From Trissonchulus latispiculum (lineage: Eukaryota; Nematoda; Enoplea; Enoplida; Ironidae), in contig JASAND010017950.1 of NCBI GenBank assembly GCA_030248195.1, positions 1 through 64,000 on the forward strand: 64,000 nucleotides of DNA, given 5' to 3'. Each line of letters starts with the position of its first letter. Positions within the stretch are counted from its first letter, which is position 1. Shown here one piece after another: positions 46,196 through 58,552 of this stretch. A program made the translations under genes and the position numbers. The notes under the pieces were generated by a model. That model worked only from the letters and a program-made list of their open reading frames with translations. It searched no databases and was not told the DNA's origin.

Positions 46196-48030
46196 GTAAA
46201 AGTAGTAGCAGTAGCAGAAACTCTTCCAGACAGACAATGGCTTAGTGCAATCAAAAACTCTACAATAAAAACTCAATGGTGGGATTTTGTTGCACGGTAG
46301 GGGAGGAGGAATCTAACCTTGAGCGGACTGTTCAATGCGTTAACAGTGCAACTGCAACAAAACAGCAAACGCGTAGCGCGGAGCGGCTTATAGAAAATGC
46401 AGTGTTGAGTCAGAAACCCAACACGCATAGACAAACAGACATACGGATCTTGTATATCGTAAATTTTCCTATTACTTTTCTGTTTTTCTCTCGCTATACT
46501 GCAAAATAGTGTGCCCCCTTTTGTGTGTAAAATAACGCGCGCAGCTGCAACCAGCCCTGTCCTGTAGCGCAATTCAGAAAAAAAACTCGTCCAGGCATTT
46601 TTTAGCTGTCAGTCAAAAATTGTGTCTGTCTGCACACCTATGCACTGCGTGCCACCAAGGACTAGCTCTTTGTCCCCCCATACAGAAAATTTAATGCCCG
46701 AGTTTATTGTACGTATGTGTTAAGTTGGACTAGTTTTAGTGTAACAGTAAACAGCAGAGAGAGTGGGAACCATTTTTCTGCAGTCTGGGTGAGGACAGTA
46801 TTACAAAACCTCAGAAAAACCTCAAACTAAATTCAAAATGTAGCTACTGAGTCTTTGGACTGGCCAGGGGTGACCTCGTTCAGTTTGTTCACAAAAACTG
46901 CACATAATCTGGGATTTGTGGCACAGTTTTGCTGAGCTCAAATCTAGGATTCACAAAACATCGAGTTTTGTCTAGTCTTTCAATAGAGCTGAAAATTTCA
47001 AAATTGGCTGGTCGAGCTAAAAATTTGTATGCCGCATGTTCTCACTCATTCAAAATTTTAATATATTTCAGAATGCTTCGACTTGCGAAAAATTGAAAAT
47101 TTTTGATGTGAAGTTTAGTTTTAAATTTATATTTTTTACTTGATGCTTTTCTTTGGCGCACCAGGGTACGCAGTAATCTTTTGACTGGTGGTGATCCCTT
47201 TTGGCCACGGATTGTTGATTAACAATTTGACAGCTCAAATCAAGATGACGTTAATGACGAAACTTTACAAAATAATTCTTTTAGCGTTCCAACACCCTTT
47301 ACGCAATCCCGCTTCAAACAAAAATTTGACAGGGCAATTTTTGTCAATTTGCGACAGTTGGGCTTGGGCACCAACTGCATAATCATGAATAATATTCACT
47401 CGAAAAATTCCTTGATCTCTACATGTTTGCGTTGGAAAGTATTTTGATAGATTTTACCTATGGCGTCAAAATCTTGTTAGTTTTGCATAATTCAGGTAAT
47501 CCTCTCTTTCTTGAGCTCGACAAATTAATTAAAACTAAATTTACTTAAATAATTTAATGCAATCGGTTTGAAGATTTCAAAGAGTTACAAAGAGAATCGT
47601 CCGAGGCATGCTCATCGTCCAGTTTCTGTCACACAAAGCTGCATATTAATGTAGTTTTTGCAAAAACACGACTAAGTTTTTACAGCGATTGTGGAGCATT
47701 TACTATGCAAAATAGAGAATTGCTACTTAACAGAAGTTAATACATCGGGACCCTTTTTTAGTTGTTACCTTCTAGCTAAAGTGGTGGCTACTCAAATTTG
47801 GAAGAAGTAGGCATAATCCAGGTTACGGGTACATTTTAGCTAATTTCTCATTAACCAGGAGCGATATTTCATTGTAACTAAAAGCCCTAGCTATTTGATA
47901 GAGGTACTGTATGTATTGAATGATATAACTTTGCGAAAATGGTATAATGATACAATCTGGCGAATAATTTACATCATTCTGCAAAAAAATTGAAAAATTG
48001 CACTTCTGAAATGCTCAAACTCCAACTAAT
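46196..48030. other. gene-free stretch
   Basis: AT-rich sequence between the two related elements. No gene or repeat structure that I can support. Confidence 0.4.
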
Positions 48031-48721
48031 CAAGAGTGCATAATTGCACTATATATTATTAAGAAGAAGAGTAAGCCATTGGAGGGCTCCTCTTCTTGGC
48101 ATTGCGTCACGGTGCTCCGCCCACAATACGCGAGTGTTCCCCCGTTGGGGGGGGGCGGTCGACCAAATCGACTGCGCATACTTTTGGTGTGTGTGTGGGG
48201 GGGGGGGGTAGCCAAAAAGAGGTCGCCGTGTGTTGGGGGGTAGCCAACAGCCAATCAGATTGCAGAAACCCCCCTCCGTTTCGGGGGGGGGGAAAGTCTA
48301 GCAAAGATTACGGTAGTTCTTGTTCTATTCGAAAATGGGTCCCCGTTTGGGGGGGGGGGGAACAAAATTTAGTCCCCGTTTGGGGGGGGGTGGCGAAAAG
48401 TTGTCCCCGTTTGGGGGGGGATGTCGCCAACAGCCAATCAGAATGAGTCAAACTTAGCCTGCTTGAGCGACCCCCGCCCCAGCGGGGGCCTCGTTCAGCG
48501 ACCCCTTCCTCAAACGGGGACTTCTTTCAGCGACCGCCCCCCGCCCCAAACGGGGACCACTTTTGGCTACCCCCCCCACCAAACGGAGGGAGGTATACTC
48601 CCCACCAAACGGGGGAACATTCGAGTATTGTGGTCGGAGCACCGTTACGCAATGCCAAGAAGAGGAGCCCTCTAGTGGCTTACTCTTCTTCTAATATATA
48701 GAAGAAAATCATCGACTCTTG
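48031..48721. mobile_element. 7-bp-duplication element with CCCCGTTTGGGG words, copy B (P-like?)
   Basis: Starts CAAGAGTGCATAATTGCAC and ends ATCGACTCTTG; flanked by AACTAAT on both sides (7 bp). The arms match copy A (AAGAGTAAGCC, GGCATTGCGT, CGGTGCTCCGCCCACAATA). The interior has long G-runs on the left and C-runs on the right around ACCCCCGTTTGGG-type words. Non-coding. Confidence 0.8.
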
Positions 48722-48867
48722 AACTAATGGATGGTTCAAAGTTTGTCTCCGAAAGCAATCACCACCTTAAGCTTTTAGTTTTACATTGACGAAAAGCTGA
48801 CTTCAGGGGCCGATTTCATCATTAGTCACAAGTTCACAAGCCACGACTTGTGAACTTGTTACTTGTG

Positions 48868-50498
48868 GCCACAACTAGAGTTGGGACCGGTTCCAATTTT
48901 CAAAACCGGTTCCGGTTCCGGTTCTAGAGTACCGGTTCCGGTTCCGGTTCCGGTTCCGGTTCCGGTTCCGGTTCTAGCTTCCGGTTCCCGGTTCCAAGTA
49001 CAAAATTCGTAGTTACATTTTAACATTATTTAATATTGGATGCAGGCCCCCAGCAAGGGTTATACAATCAAAATCTTAAAGTAATACTGCAAAACAATTG
49101 GAATAGGTAATGCGATAATAACCAACTGGGTTAAACTTTTTTGTTTACTTGGAATTTTAAAGTTTTTTCCTTACCTTGAATTTGCTCCATTACAAATGCT
49201 GTTACTATATGCACAACATACACTAAAACTTGTAAAAAATTAAAACTTTAGTATGGTCGAGCAAATTGATTCGATAATTCACGGTGAGATTCTACTGTGC
49301 ATCTAAATGCAGACAGCGCCTTCTGAACAGAATCTTGTAAACTGCACAACGTTTCAGTAAAACATGCTGAGAATTGAGATATACTGGAGCTTAAATTTTT
49401 ATTTCTTTAAAAAGAGTACAGACTCAGAAGCAAATAGTTTTCAAACCATTTAAATGCATTTAAAATATTTAAAAGCTGAAAGCCAAATTGGAAAGAAGAA
49501 CATATATATTAAAGTTATATTTAACGAGGAAATGTACAGTCGCTTGATTACACAAAATAGCTAACAGATACTTCTACATGCTATTCCATTATTTGAACTT
49601 TGATTGACTTTCGTCTCCGTTGCCGATAGCTTAAAAATAAGAAAATAAGTACTCAACTTTCGAAGTTTTCTACTCCTCTAAAATTTACTATTTTTTAAAA
49701 AAATGTTGCTTAAATCTTGCGTGCTGACAACACCACCTTTCATTTACCAATTTTTTGAGAAGATATACTCAATTTCCGACTACATCCCATCGAGCTCTCA
49801 TCTTTTCTATGAGGTTAATATTCAAATATGTAAGCTGGTTAAAGTTTTCATTCGGCGATGTATCCTTCACGTCTGAACGAAAGTGCCCTTCTTTCATCAA
49901 TTACAATTGGAATTTTAGAACAGAAAATTTCAAAAAAAATTCGTTAAAATTAATTTAGAGACATTTTCACAACTGCATTTTGTAATACTAACAAAATTAC
50001 TTAACAAAATTTGAAAAATCAGAAGCATGAAAACAAAAAATTACGAAATTCCTTCCGGAATAAAGGAAGTAGAAATTTTCCCTTACAATACACGTTCCTA
50101 ATTTTTCAAGTATGTTTAACATTTAATTTTTGTCTTAACAGACGGGATAATGTCACTAGTGTTGATTCAAAGAAACATTTGAAATTTTTCTTAATTCTAT
50201 GCCTCGGCTTCAGTGAAACTTGAAACGTGCCTCGATCGCCTTAAAAGAGGAAGCGGTGAGTTTGTGTCACCTTCAGTGGAAGCTGAAGCTGTCGTTTTCA
50301 GTTTAGGGTCTAAATTTATTCTATGGAGTGTCAGCTTCAGTTTCAGTTCCAATAATTGTACCTTCATTTCACGTTTAGTTTGAAACTCTTAATTATTATC
50401 AGTCTCATCCTACATATTTCGCCTTCAGGTCTACAGCCACTGTCATATTTTAGTGGAAAGAAAGATTCTTTCTTTCTTTCTTTTCTTTCTTTTTCTTT

Positions 50499-50530
<32 letters not shown>

Positions 50531-50765
50531 TCCTTAAAGAAAGAAAAGAGGGGGCAAGCGACGAAGTATGTTTAGATTAAGGTCAGTCCAGGCATTTGAC
50601 TGACATTTGTTTTGGAAACCTTGGGTCTAATACACAGGACTTGCCGAGCATATATGCGTGCGTAGTATAGTGGAAGAATTCAAGTTTATGTCAGAGTCTG
50701 TGTTAAAGGTCAAAGGTACATATCAAATATCACAACATTGGCTAGGGTAAATTCTAATTATTGGG

Positions 50766-50804
<39 letters not shown>

Positions 50805-51190
50805 TTTCTTTTATTTTCTTTCTTTCTTTCTTTCTTTAAAATTTCTTTTTCTTTGCACTCAAATATGACAGTAGCTGTAAATTTGTTTAGTTTCAGTTCA
50901 AACTAGATTTTTAGTTTCAATTTCAGTCACTAGCTTGAAAAAGACAATATGAATGGCAACAGTGAATGGCAACCACAAAAACAAAATCCAACTTTTGAAA
51001 AATTTAAACTCCTCCAAAAAAATTAGTTCAAGTCCATTTTTAAGAGTGGAACCGGCCGGTTCCAAATCCTACCGGTTCCGGTTCCGGTTCCGGTTCTAAA
51101 ATTCCTTCCGGTTCGGTTCCGGTTCCGGTTCCGGTTCCGGTTCCGGTTCCAACCGGTTCTAGTGGAACCGGTCCCAACTCTAGCCACAAC
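48868..51190. mobile_element. hAT-like non-autonomous element, CCGGTT-word type
   Basis: The element spans 48876-51182 (2307 bp), starts TAGAGTTGGGACCGGTTCC and ends GGAACCGGTCCCAACTCTA. A perfect 8-bp duplication GCCACAAC flanks it (48868-48875, 51183-51190). CCGGTT arrays lie at 48904-48992 and 51050-51160 in the same orientation. The interior includes two (CTTT)n microsatellites and several AGTTTCAG-type words at 50270-50350 and 50885-50930, but no transposase. Confidence 0.92.
50465..50840. repeat. two (CTTT)n microsatellites
   Basis: Runs of CTTT at 50465-50532 and 50767-50838, both inside the hAT-like element, separated by about 230 bp. Confidence 0.9.
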
Positions 51191-51953
51191 TTACCCAAAA
51201 TTGGGTTTCATCAAAATTTGCAGACAACTTGTGGCCACAAGTCACAAGCCACAAGTAAATGACAGGCAAGCACGCTGAAATGACGTCAGAGCTCATAAGT
51301 TCAGGAAAGTACTTATGGGGAAAGAATAGGCCAAAATAGAACCAATTTGAAACTAAAGAACTACAGTAAACAAAAACAATAATTCAAGAATTATGCAGCG
51401 AACGGAAGGCTTTTTGAAAGTTAAATTGCTCAGTAATTAAGTAAGCAAATAGAAAATAAAGAAATGGATACAACAAAAGTAAATTAAGTAAAAAATTACC
51501 TGATTTAGATACACGAACGAAAATTGCATAAATCAGCGTAAATAATCAGTTTAATACATTGAAAATGTTTCAAATTTATATATACCAAAATTTGGTGCTG
51601 CAAATTTTAGAAAAATTTAAGCCATTTCATTTGTTAATTGTTCCGCTTTCGAGAAAGTGTGGTGGTCCTTCAGTAAAGAGTAAATTCTTTTAATATTAAT
51701 TTTTTATGAATTGAAATTTGAGTGTCACAAGTGATACTTTGACTTGTGGGATTTTGTGGCTCTTTGCAGGGATTTGTGAACTTGTGACTTGTGGCTTCTG
51801 GCTTGATGAAACCGAGACTGGAAAAGCAACTTGTGGGCAACTTGTCACAAGCAGGGACTTTGCTTGTGACTTGTGACTAATCGTTGATGAAACCGAAATT
51901 GCTTGTGGCTTGTAAACTTGTGAACTTGTGACTAATGATGAAATAGGACCCAG

Positions 51954-52727
51954 CAACCTCGAAAATCTCTATCTGCAATTTTTTCAGCAAAATCAGGTAA
52001 AAAGTATTTGTTTCGCTTCGCCTTTCGTCGCCATACGTAAAATCCGGAAATGAGAAAAACCAAATTTGTTGACCCGATCCGATATTTTAACTTTGCTATA
52101 TTTGAACTGCATAGACGTAAACATGCGCGAGCTTTTATTTTACGCTTTAACTTAAACTTTTAGCTTCCAGGTTTTAGCAAGATTTTTCAAGATACGCTAA
52201 AACTCTGACGCAGGAAAGAAGCCTAAGAGAGTAATATACGAGATAAAAATTTGCATACTTTTTGTGACAGGAGAAGGGGAAGCAAAAGAGAAGAAAAAAT
52301 AGAATCGAATTTAGTCGTCCAGAAGGAGGAGGAAATCTTGCTCAATTATCAGTTTTGGAGGATTTAGTAGGAGGTAGCCGAGGTTGGACTTGGATGTGGG
52401 AAGGGATCACTTATCCCAGGCCGAATTGAATTGGGCGCTTTGACTATCACATAATTAAATAAAAGGAGAACTCTGGGACCCGATGTAAAGGTTATATTCA
52501 ATTTAAGTGATTCGCAAAAGGCTGACTCATCTAGACGGACCAGAACTTTAGGCTGAAATTGAAATCGGGGAAAAGTGTATACTGTAATGTCCACTTATAT
52601 ATGTAACTATGTAACTTATAATTTCCGTTCTTGGCCAAGCTTGAAAACTGATCTCATAAGTCACAAATGAACTGCAAAATTCGGATGAGCAAATATTTTG
52701 ACAATTTTAGATTAAAGATTTACGACC
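51954..52727. other. gene-free stretch
   Basis: AT-rich, with no structure I can support. Confidence 0.4.
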
Positions 52728-53591
52728 GTTTGCACCAACTGTGGTTAACCATTTGCTAACAATATGGTTATTTGCTAACCAAATGGTTAACTAACCATTT
52801 GCTAACCATAACCATATGGTTAGCAGCAACTTCCTTGCACCAAATGTGGTTAGCAAATGGTTAGTCAACCATATGGTTAGCAAATGGTTAGCAGGAGCTT
52901 GAGGCGGGACTTCTCTCAACCAATCAGATTACGCCGCTGCACTCGTTTATCTAATCAACTACATTAAAATCTTAAAAGGCTTCAGTCAATATTAAACACA
53001 CTTCAGTGTCGTACCTATATCTATATAATTCCATCTTGTGCCTTATGTCTATACGAAATGAAACTTTTATAATTACTTATAAAGTAGGTACAAAAATATT
53101 CGTGAGACTAAATCTATATATGCAATTGGTGAAGGATAACGGGCATATAAAAGCAGCGACATCTTGTGATCAACTCCACAAAAATTATAATTCGAATACA
53201 AATCCTTTTCAAGAACACTACCGATTTGAGAAATAGATGGTATTTTTTAACTTTTCTTACCAACTTACCAATCATTATCATGCTAACATGAATCACACAA
53301 AAATATTGGATCACTTCAACATGTTATGTATACTCCAACATGAATATACGTTCCATTTATTTTTTCTAAGTTCAGTCTGTAATTTTCTTGCCAGAACGTG
53401 AAGCAAGTTAGTGGTTAACCTTGCTCAAGAGCAGGGTTAGCCAACCACATGTTAACAACTTGCTTAGCATTTGGATAGCAAGTGGTTAAGTTAACCACAT
53501 TTGGTGCAAGATAGTTTGTGGTTAACTTCTAGTTAACCAAGTGGTTAGCAGCAAAACCGCTAACCATTTGCTAACCACATTTGGTGCAAAC
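52728..53591. mobile_element. inverted-repeat element with GGTTAACC/GGTTAGC words
   Basis: Starts GTTTGCACCAACTGTGGTTA and ends CCACATTTGGTGCAAAC. GGTTAACCA, TTTGCTAACC and CATATGGTTAGC words fill 52740-52895 and 53405-53580; the sequence TTGCACCAAATGTGGTTAGC recurs inside. The centre is AT-rich and non-coding. I could not fix the target duplication, so the superfamily is open. Confidence 0.7.
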
Positions 53592-55234
53592 CAGTGTTAG
53601 ACACCAATTTACCATAGTGAATTTCGTTATTTACTCCGTGCTCTTTAAGCCAAAGAGCAATAGGGAGGGTACATCGACATTCAGGATTCAGCAGTCTAGT
53701 ACACTACTTATATATACGACAAGTATAAGCCCTATTGCCGTCAGGGGCTTGGGGTAAGGATAAATTAATAAATAAAATAAATAAAGGGGCAAGCAAAAGC
53801 TGCGGAAAAATTAGGTTTTACGCCACGTTTTTACGAATTTCCGGCTGCGCCGGAATTTCCTAGTTGATTTTGGTAATTTTCGTTTAAAAATAGCCTAAAT
53901 CTTTTTGATTTTTTTCGAAAAACTAAATTTTGCTGAATCTTTGTAAACATCCATATTATTATTAACATTAATTATGTGAAAATTTACGTTTAATTGATAC
54001 TCATGAGCCAGGCCCCCTTGAAAATTTGGGTTCAAGAAACAAGTCCCTCAAACAGGTACAAGCCCCCTAGGACCCGGCCCTATGTTAATGTATGATCGCA
54101 GTATAGAAAAACTGTGGATTATGCAGGCATGTGAGTGAGCAGCCAGTCTGCAATAACCCTTCTTGTTTGGAAAAAGGTCAGGAATCCTATGTTCTGGTTT
54201 TCAGTTTTCTGGAAAATCAGTTTTCTGGAAACCGGAATATTTATCGTGTTAATATCCAACAATGGAACTTAGATCAATTTGGCTAGTATACTTTTTTTAC
54301 AGGTAAAGTCTAGTTTCAATTACAAATAGCGAACTTGTTAAGCCGCTGACGATTTTCAGAATGATTGGCGTTCGTAGATTTTTTTCATCCAGAGGAGAAT
54401 TCATCATTATGAATTGCTAGGCTATAGATATTTATTTCTACGTAATTTACGTAATACAAAAGGTTCAGTTTACGATATGACGCTTAGTTTATGCGACTCC
54501 TTTATCGCAGATAAACTATGCAATCATCGCAGTCGAGACCACCAAACATCATCAAATTCGTACAAAAGTATCTCATTGAGTCAGGGTCGAACTTGTTGAT
54601 AAGAGCCTTTTTGATGCCTGGACGGCTACTAGGATGATCGGGGTCCGGTACCCAAGGGCCGTCACGAATAGCTTACGAATACCTGACGGACATGACTATT
54701 TTGCGAACATTAGATCGTCTCAGCCATTCCATCTTTGACAGACTTCAAATTCTTCCATTCATTGCTTGAACGATTTCTAGCCGTCGTATCTAGATGGCTG
54801 TGGACCAATTATCATTTGATATAGTCCCTGTTGACTGACCATTGAGATTTGAGATTACATTGATCTGCCATTTTGACACAACTTTGAAAAAGTTATCCGC
54901 TGCCACCAAATGTAACAATAGGAATAACTAAAGCAACTTAATGAGCATAACACTATAGCTTGTTGTAATGACTGAATACAATGACGGAAGCAATTTCAAA
55001 TATAATCTCATATTTTTATAGTTTAAGTTTGCCGCAGTTCAGTTTATGATACGACGAGGAAAAGTATAAACGAATGAATAAAATGAGCGAACCTACACAA
55101 ACAAAGTGTTGGAACAACGGAGCAACGAAGTAGTAGAACAGCAGTTCCGGAAAGTGTTCCGATTTATGCATTCTTAATTAAGACCAAACAATGGTGAAAC
55201 AAAACAACAGACCAAGTCCCAGGCCAACTTCAGG
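53592..55234. other. gene-free stretch
   Basis: AT-rich, no repeat or gene that I can support. Confidence 0.4.
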
Positions 55235-56584
55235 TTAACCCTTTCCCGCATGACTTTTCTCCGTTTCAGCGGTGCGCAATGGCCGACTCTATTTATTGGG
55301 CTTCCATTTTTCTCTGGTGGCAAGTAGTCGGGACTGTCACCGTTCGATAGAGACTTAAGAGGGGGGTCCATTTTTGGGTCATTTTTTCGACTTTCTCCGA
55401 TCTCGCTGATTTTCACGTATTTTATTGTCCAAATGGTATATTTTAACGAGTTTTTAAAATTAAAGTCGTAGCTTTGGTAGGTTGTCGAGCAATTTCACTT
55501 CAAATTTGAGATTTCTTGTGTTAATTAATCATAGGAAATTTTAAAAGTTGTCATTTTTTCGCTTTCGCCAAAAAAATCTCCCGACAAACGTTGATGATCT
55601 GCAGCTACTATACTTAATACAAAAGTTAACTGCGGTCTGGATTAGAATTTTAATTTAGGCCTTCAAAATTTTTTAATTTTTGGAGGATTAAAATTTAACA
55701 CGAATTGAGAATCAAGCCAAATTTTAATCATTTAAAAATTAATTAAAAAATTTTAAAGGCCTAAAATAAAATTCTAATTCCAGGGTACCGCAGTTTAACA
55801 CTTTAGCGTTATTTAAATGTATAATTTGTCCAGATTCATTAACGTTTGTCGGGAGATTTTTTGGCGCACGCGAAAAAATGCAACTTTTTAAATTTCCTAT
55901 GTTTAACACATGAAATCTTAACTTTGAGGTGAAATTACTCGACAACCATAAGAGCTACGACTTTAATTTTAAAAACTTGTTAAAATATATCATTTGGACT
56001 ATAAAATACGTGAAAATCAGCGAGATCGGAGAAAGTCGAAAAATGACTCCAAAAATGGACCCCCCCCCTTAAGTTCTGTACCTTTCTTGTTGCATTGAAA
56101 AATCTCCGACGGACCTAGAAAAGTTTGAAGCCGTCAAAGGCGGCCAAGGTGAACATTTTCCTCAAACTACCATTTCTGAAAAATAACAAAACTGGTATAG
56201 CAGCCCTTGCAATTTTTGTAGCAGCAAAATATGACCTGGCTCATTCATATAAATCTCTGAAATTGCCTCTATAAATGAAATCAATGACCACGGCTATTTT
56301 GAAGTTCGCTCCAGCAGAGAGTCTCAAATTAAATACTCAAACAAGGCACAGTGTTGGTCAAATTTTCTCATCAGTTTGAAGGTTCAAGAGAAGAAATGGC
56401 AGAGCAATTTTCGAAAGTTTTTAAAAGTTTTTGAAAGTTGGAAGCAGGGAGTAGCAAAAGTGAGTTGGAAAAATGCACTGGAGATCCAGCGTTGGATCCG
56501 GCCGATGTTTTTTGCACTGCCCAAAATGCGTCTATTTTCACCCTCGTTACAAATTATTATGTAACATATGCGGGAAAGGGTTAA
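55235..56584. mobile_element. piggyBac-like non-autonomous element with a large internal palindrome
   Basis: The sequence TTAACCCTTTCCCGCAT at 55235 is matched by ATGCGGGAAAGGGTTAA ending at 56584. TTAA targets followed by CCC ends are the hallmark of piggyBac. Inside, 55357-55600 and 55845-56075 are inverted repeats of about 230 bp (for example GGTCCATTTTTGG and ATCTCGCTGATTTTCACGTA), with a further inverted centre (AGGCCT..AGGCCT), so most of 55357-56075 folds on itself. No transposase. Confidence 0.82.
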
Positions 56585-57699
56585 TCCTTTCTCTTAGGCT
56601 GTTCTATTTACATATGTTCTATTCATTTTTGGCTTTTTGAAGATAATTTTCTGTGGTCATTTCCGGCCACCCCGCCCCCGCCCAATGTTCTAAAGTTTAA
56701 AACTTTTTCGACCACAATAAGCTCAAACATACAAAAAATATCGCAGTTTGATTTTTCAGTTAGCATTCAGGGACCGGTTGGATCCAGTAATCATATTCTA
56801 CTATGATTTTTCTGATAAGTGGGTCTATAGGAGTTGCAGAATAACAATGTTGTTTTGTTTATGTTTATTTTGTATATTTATATAGTTTTTATATTTATAT
56901 ATATATGGAGGGGGGGGGGTGAAACCCGTATAATCTGCGCGCCTCTTTGCTCGGTTGAAAAACCCGGAAAAACAGGTGAGTAGTGGTAGTAGTGGTAGTG
57001 GTAGCGGAGTAGTGGAGTAGTGGTAGTAGTAGCAGGTATTAACAAGTAAGCAAGCAAAATGTTGAAATTTACCAAGTTGGGATGTAAAGCGTTACAGAGC
57101 TAGCCAATAGTGATCACTTAGCAGTGGGAATAGAGTACCCTTGTCGGTACTTGTACTAAATGCAAAGTCTGAGCTAAGCTAATCCTGTATAATGCCCAAA
57201 GTATGACACATTAGTAAGGAATTAACTTAAAGAGCTATCACGTATTAGCTTAAAGATATGTCTTAAACCTGCCATCTGCAGCTTTTAGGGGACTATGTAC
57301 GTTATAGTAGACTTAAGGCAATGTTCTGTGTTAATGGAAACATTAATGTTAATGTAGATATACTTCGACAAGGAAATATAGAGAAAGTACGCATAGTCTT
57401 TGCTGCTCGCTGCTGTTAACTAATTACAAAAGGCGAAGGTTACCCGGAGGCGCTTGTAGTTTGCAAATGAATAGAGAACAAAAGCGTATGCTGAAATTAG
57501 TTCCTGCGATACCGTAATCGGACATTGAGAAGTCGACACCAAATTTTCAAGAACGAAACAAAATGAAATTCGAAAATAGCCAGGCCTGGGAAATGCTGTA
57601 CCTAATTCAATTATTCTGGCGAAGTTGGCGATGGCTTGCCATGTGACCTCATCGAAGCTTAAAAACCATAAGCAGTTGGGAAGTTGGGTTCATCTTGAG
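56585..57699. other. gene-free stretch with GTAGTG minisatellite
   Basis: (TA)n at 56875-56905, a G-run at 56908, and a GTAGTGGTA-type minisatellite at 56980-57035. No gene seen. Confidence 0.5.
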
Positions 57700-57760
57700 T
57701 GTAGAATTAACGTTAGACGTTTTGACTTTAGACTTTTTAAACGGACACCAAGCCAATATC
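57700..57760 (-). repeat. AACGTCTA-word repeat, inverted copy of 59430-59480
   Basis: The minus strand reads GGTGTCCGTTTAAAAAGTCT followed by AAAACGTCTAACGTT; the plus strand at 59431 reads GGTGTCCGTTTAAAAAGACT followed by AAAACGTCTAACGTT. The two copies face each other across 1.7 kb. Confidence 0.7.
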
Positions 57761-58199
57761 ATCCTAAATTCTGAAATCTCAACAAAGAAATGAAGAAATA
57801 TTTCAACCTCTTGGCACTTGAAAAAGAAAAATTATTTCGGGGGAGGAGGAACTATGTCACTATGCCGGCACTGCTTTGATCCAACCGTGCGGTATTGCTG
57901 CAAACATGCCGAATGGATGCTTAAAGAAAAGGTGCTCTCTCTTTTTCTTTCACTTCAAGGCTGCAGCCTAATTTGTACTTTCAATTTATGTGCATTGCCG
58001 TCACAAACGTCTAACGGTTTTGAACGTTGTACGTAATTTGTACGCAAACCATAAGGACGGGTCGCAGGAATCCGTTTGTCCCTAGAAACCTTAGACGGTG
58101 ATGGTTACACCTTGAATGGAAACTTTCGAGAGAACTTGAGCCACAAACATAAGTTAACGTAACGTATATACTATGTTTGAAAATTAGTGTTAGTACTAA

Positions 58200-58552
58200 A
58201 GTCTGGTTCACACTGGTGTCTTGTCTTATGTCTTATGTCTTTTGTCTTATGTCTTGTGTCTTAAGGCGTTCACACTGATGTTTTATGTCTTATGTCTTAT
58301 GTCTTTTTGTCTTAAGACAGACTTGGGCCAGGCTCAACTTTTGTCTTATGTCTTAAGAGATAAACCAATCACATTGCAGCTAGTGTAGTTATTGTCAAGT
58401 TGATTGGCTGAAAGATTCAAATGTGCTGCCTAAGACAAGAGACATAAGACAGCAGTGTGAACGGTTCTGTCTTAAGACACAAAACATAAGACATACGACA
58501 TAGCACAAAAAACAAAAAACATAAGACATAAGACAGCAGTGTGAACCAGGCT
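58200..58552. mobile_element. Harbinger-like MITE with mirrored GTCTTAT words
   Basis: Starts AGTCTGGTTCACACTGGTGT and ends CAGTGTGAACCAGGCT; flanked by TAA on both sides (58197-58199, 58553-58555), a TWA target. The left half is full of TTATGTCTTATGTCTT, the right half of the complement AAGACATAAGACAT, so the whole 353 bp is close to a palindrome. Non-coding. Confidence 0.85.

Larger units (their letters stand above)
48804..51953. mobile_element. Harbinger-like element with ACAAGT words, split by a hAT-like element
   Basis: The outer element spans 48807-51950, starts GGGCCGATTTCATCATTAGT and ends ACTAATGATGAAATAGGACC, flanked by CAG on both sides (48804-48806, 51951-51953). A CWG three-base target is typical of PIF/Harbinger. 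TCACAAGTTCACAAGCCACA words lie at the left end and mirrored CTTGTGACTTGTGGC words at 51720-51935. Removing the inserted hAT-like element leaves about 830 bp, non-coding. Confidence 0.8.

Noticed and set aside
45661..48675. Several Gly/Pro-rich open frames of 60-150 codons on both strands
   Set aside because: They arise from G- and C-runs in the two 7-bp-duplication elements, are mirrored in the opposite frames, and have no domain character.
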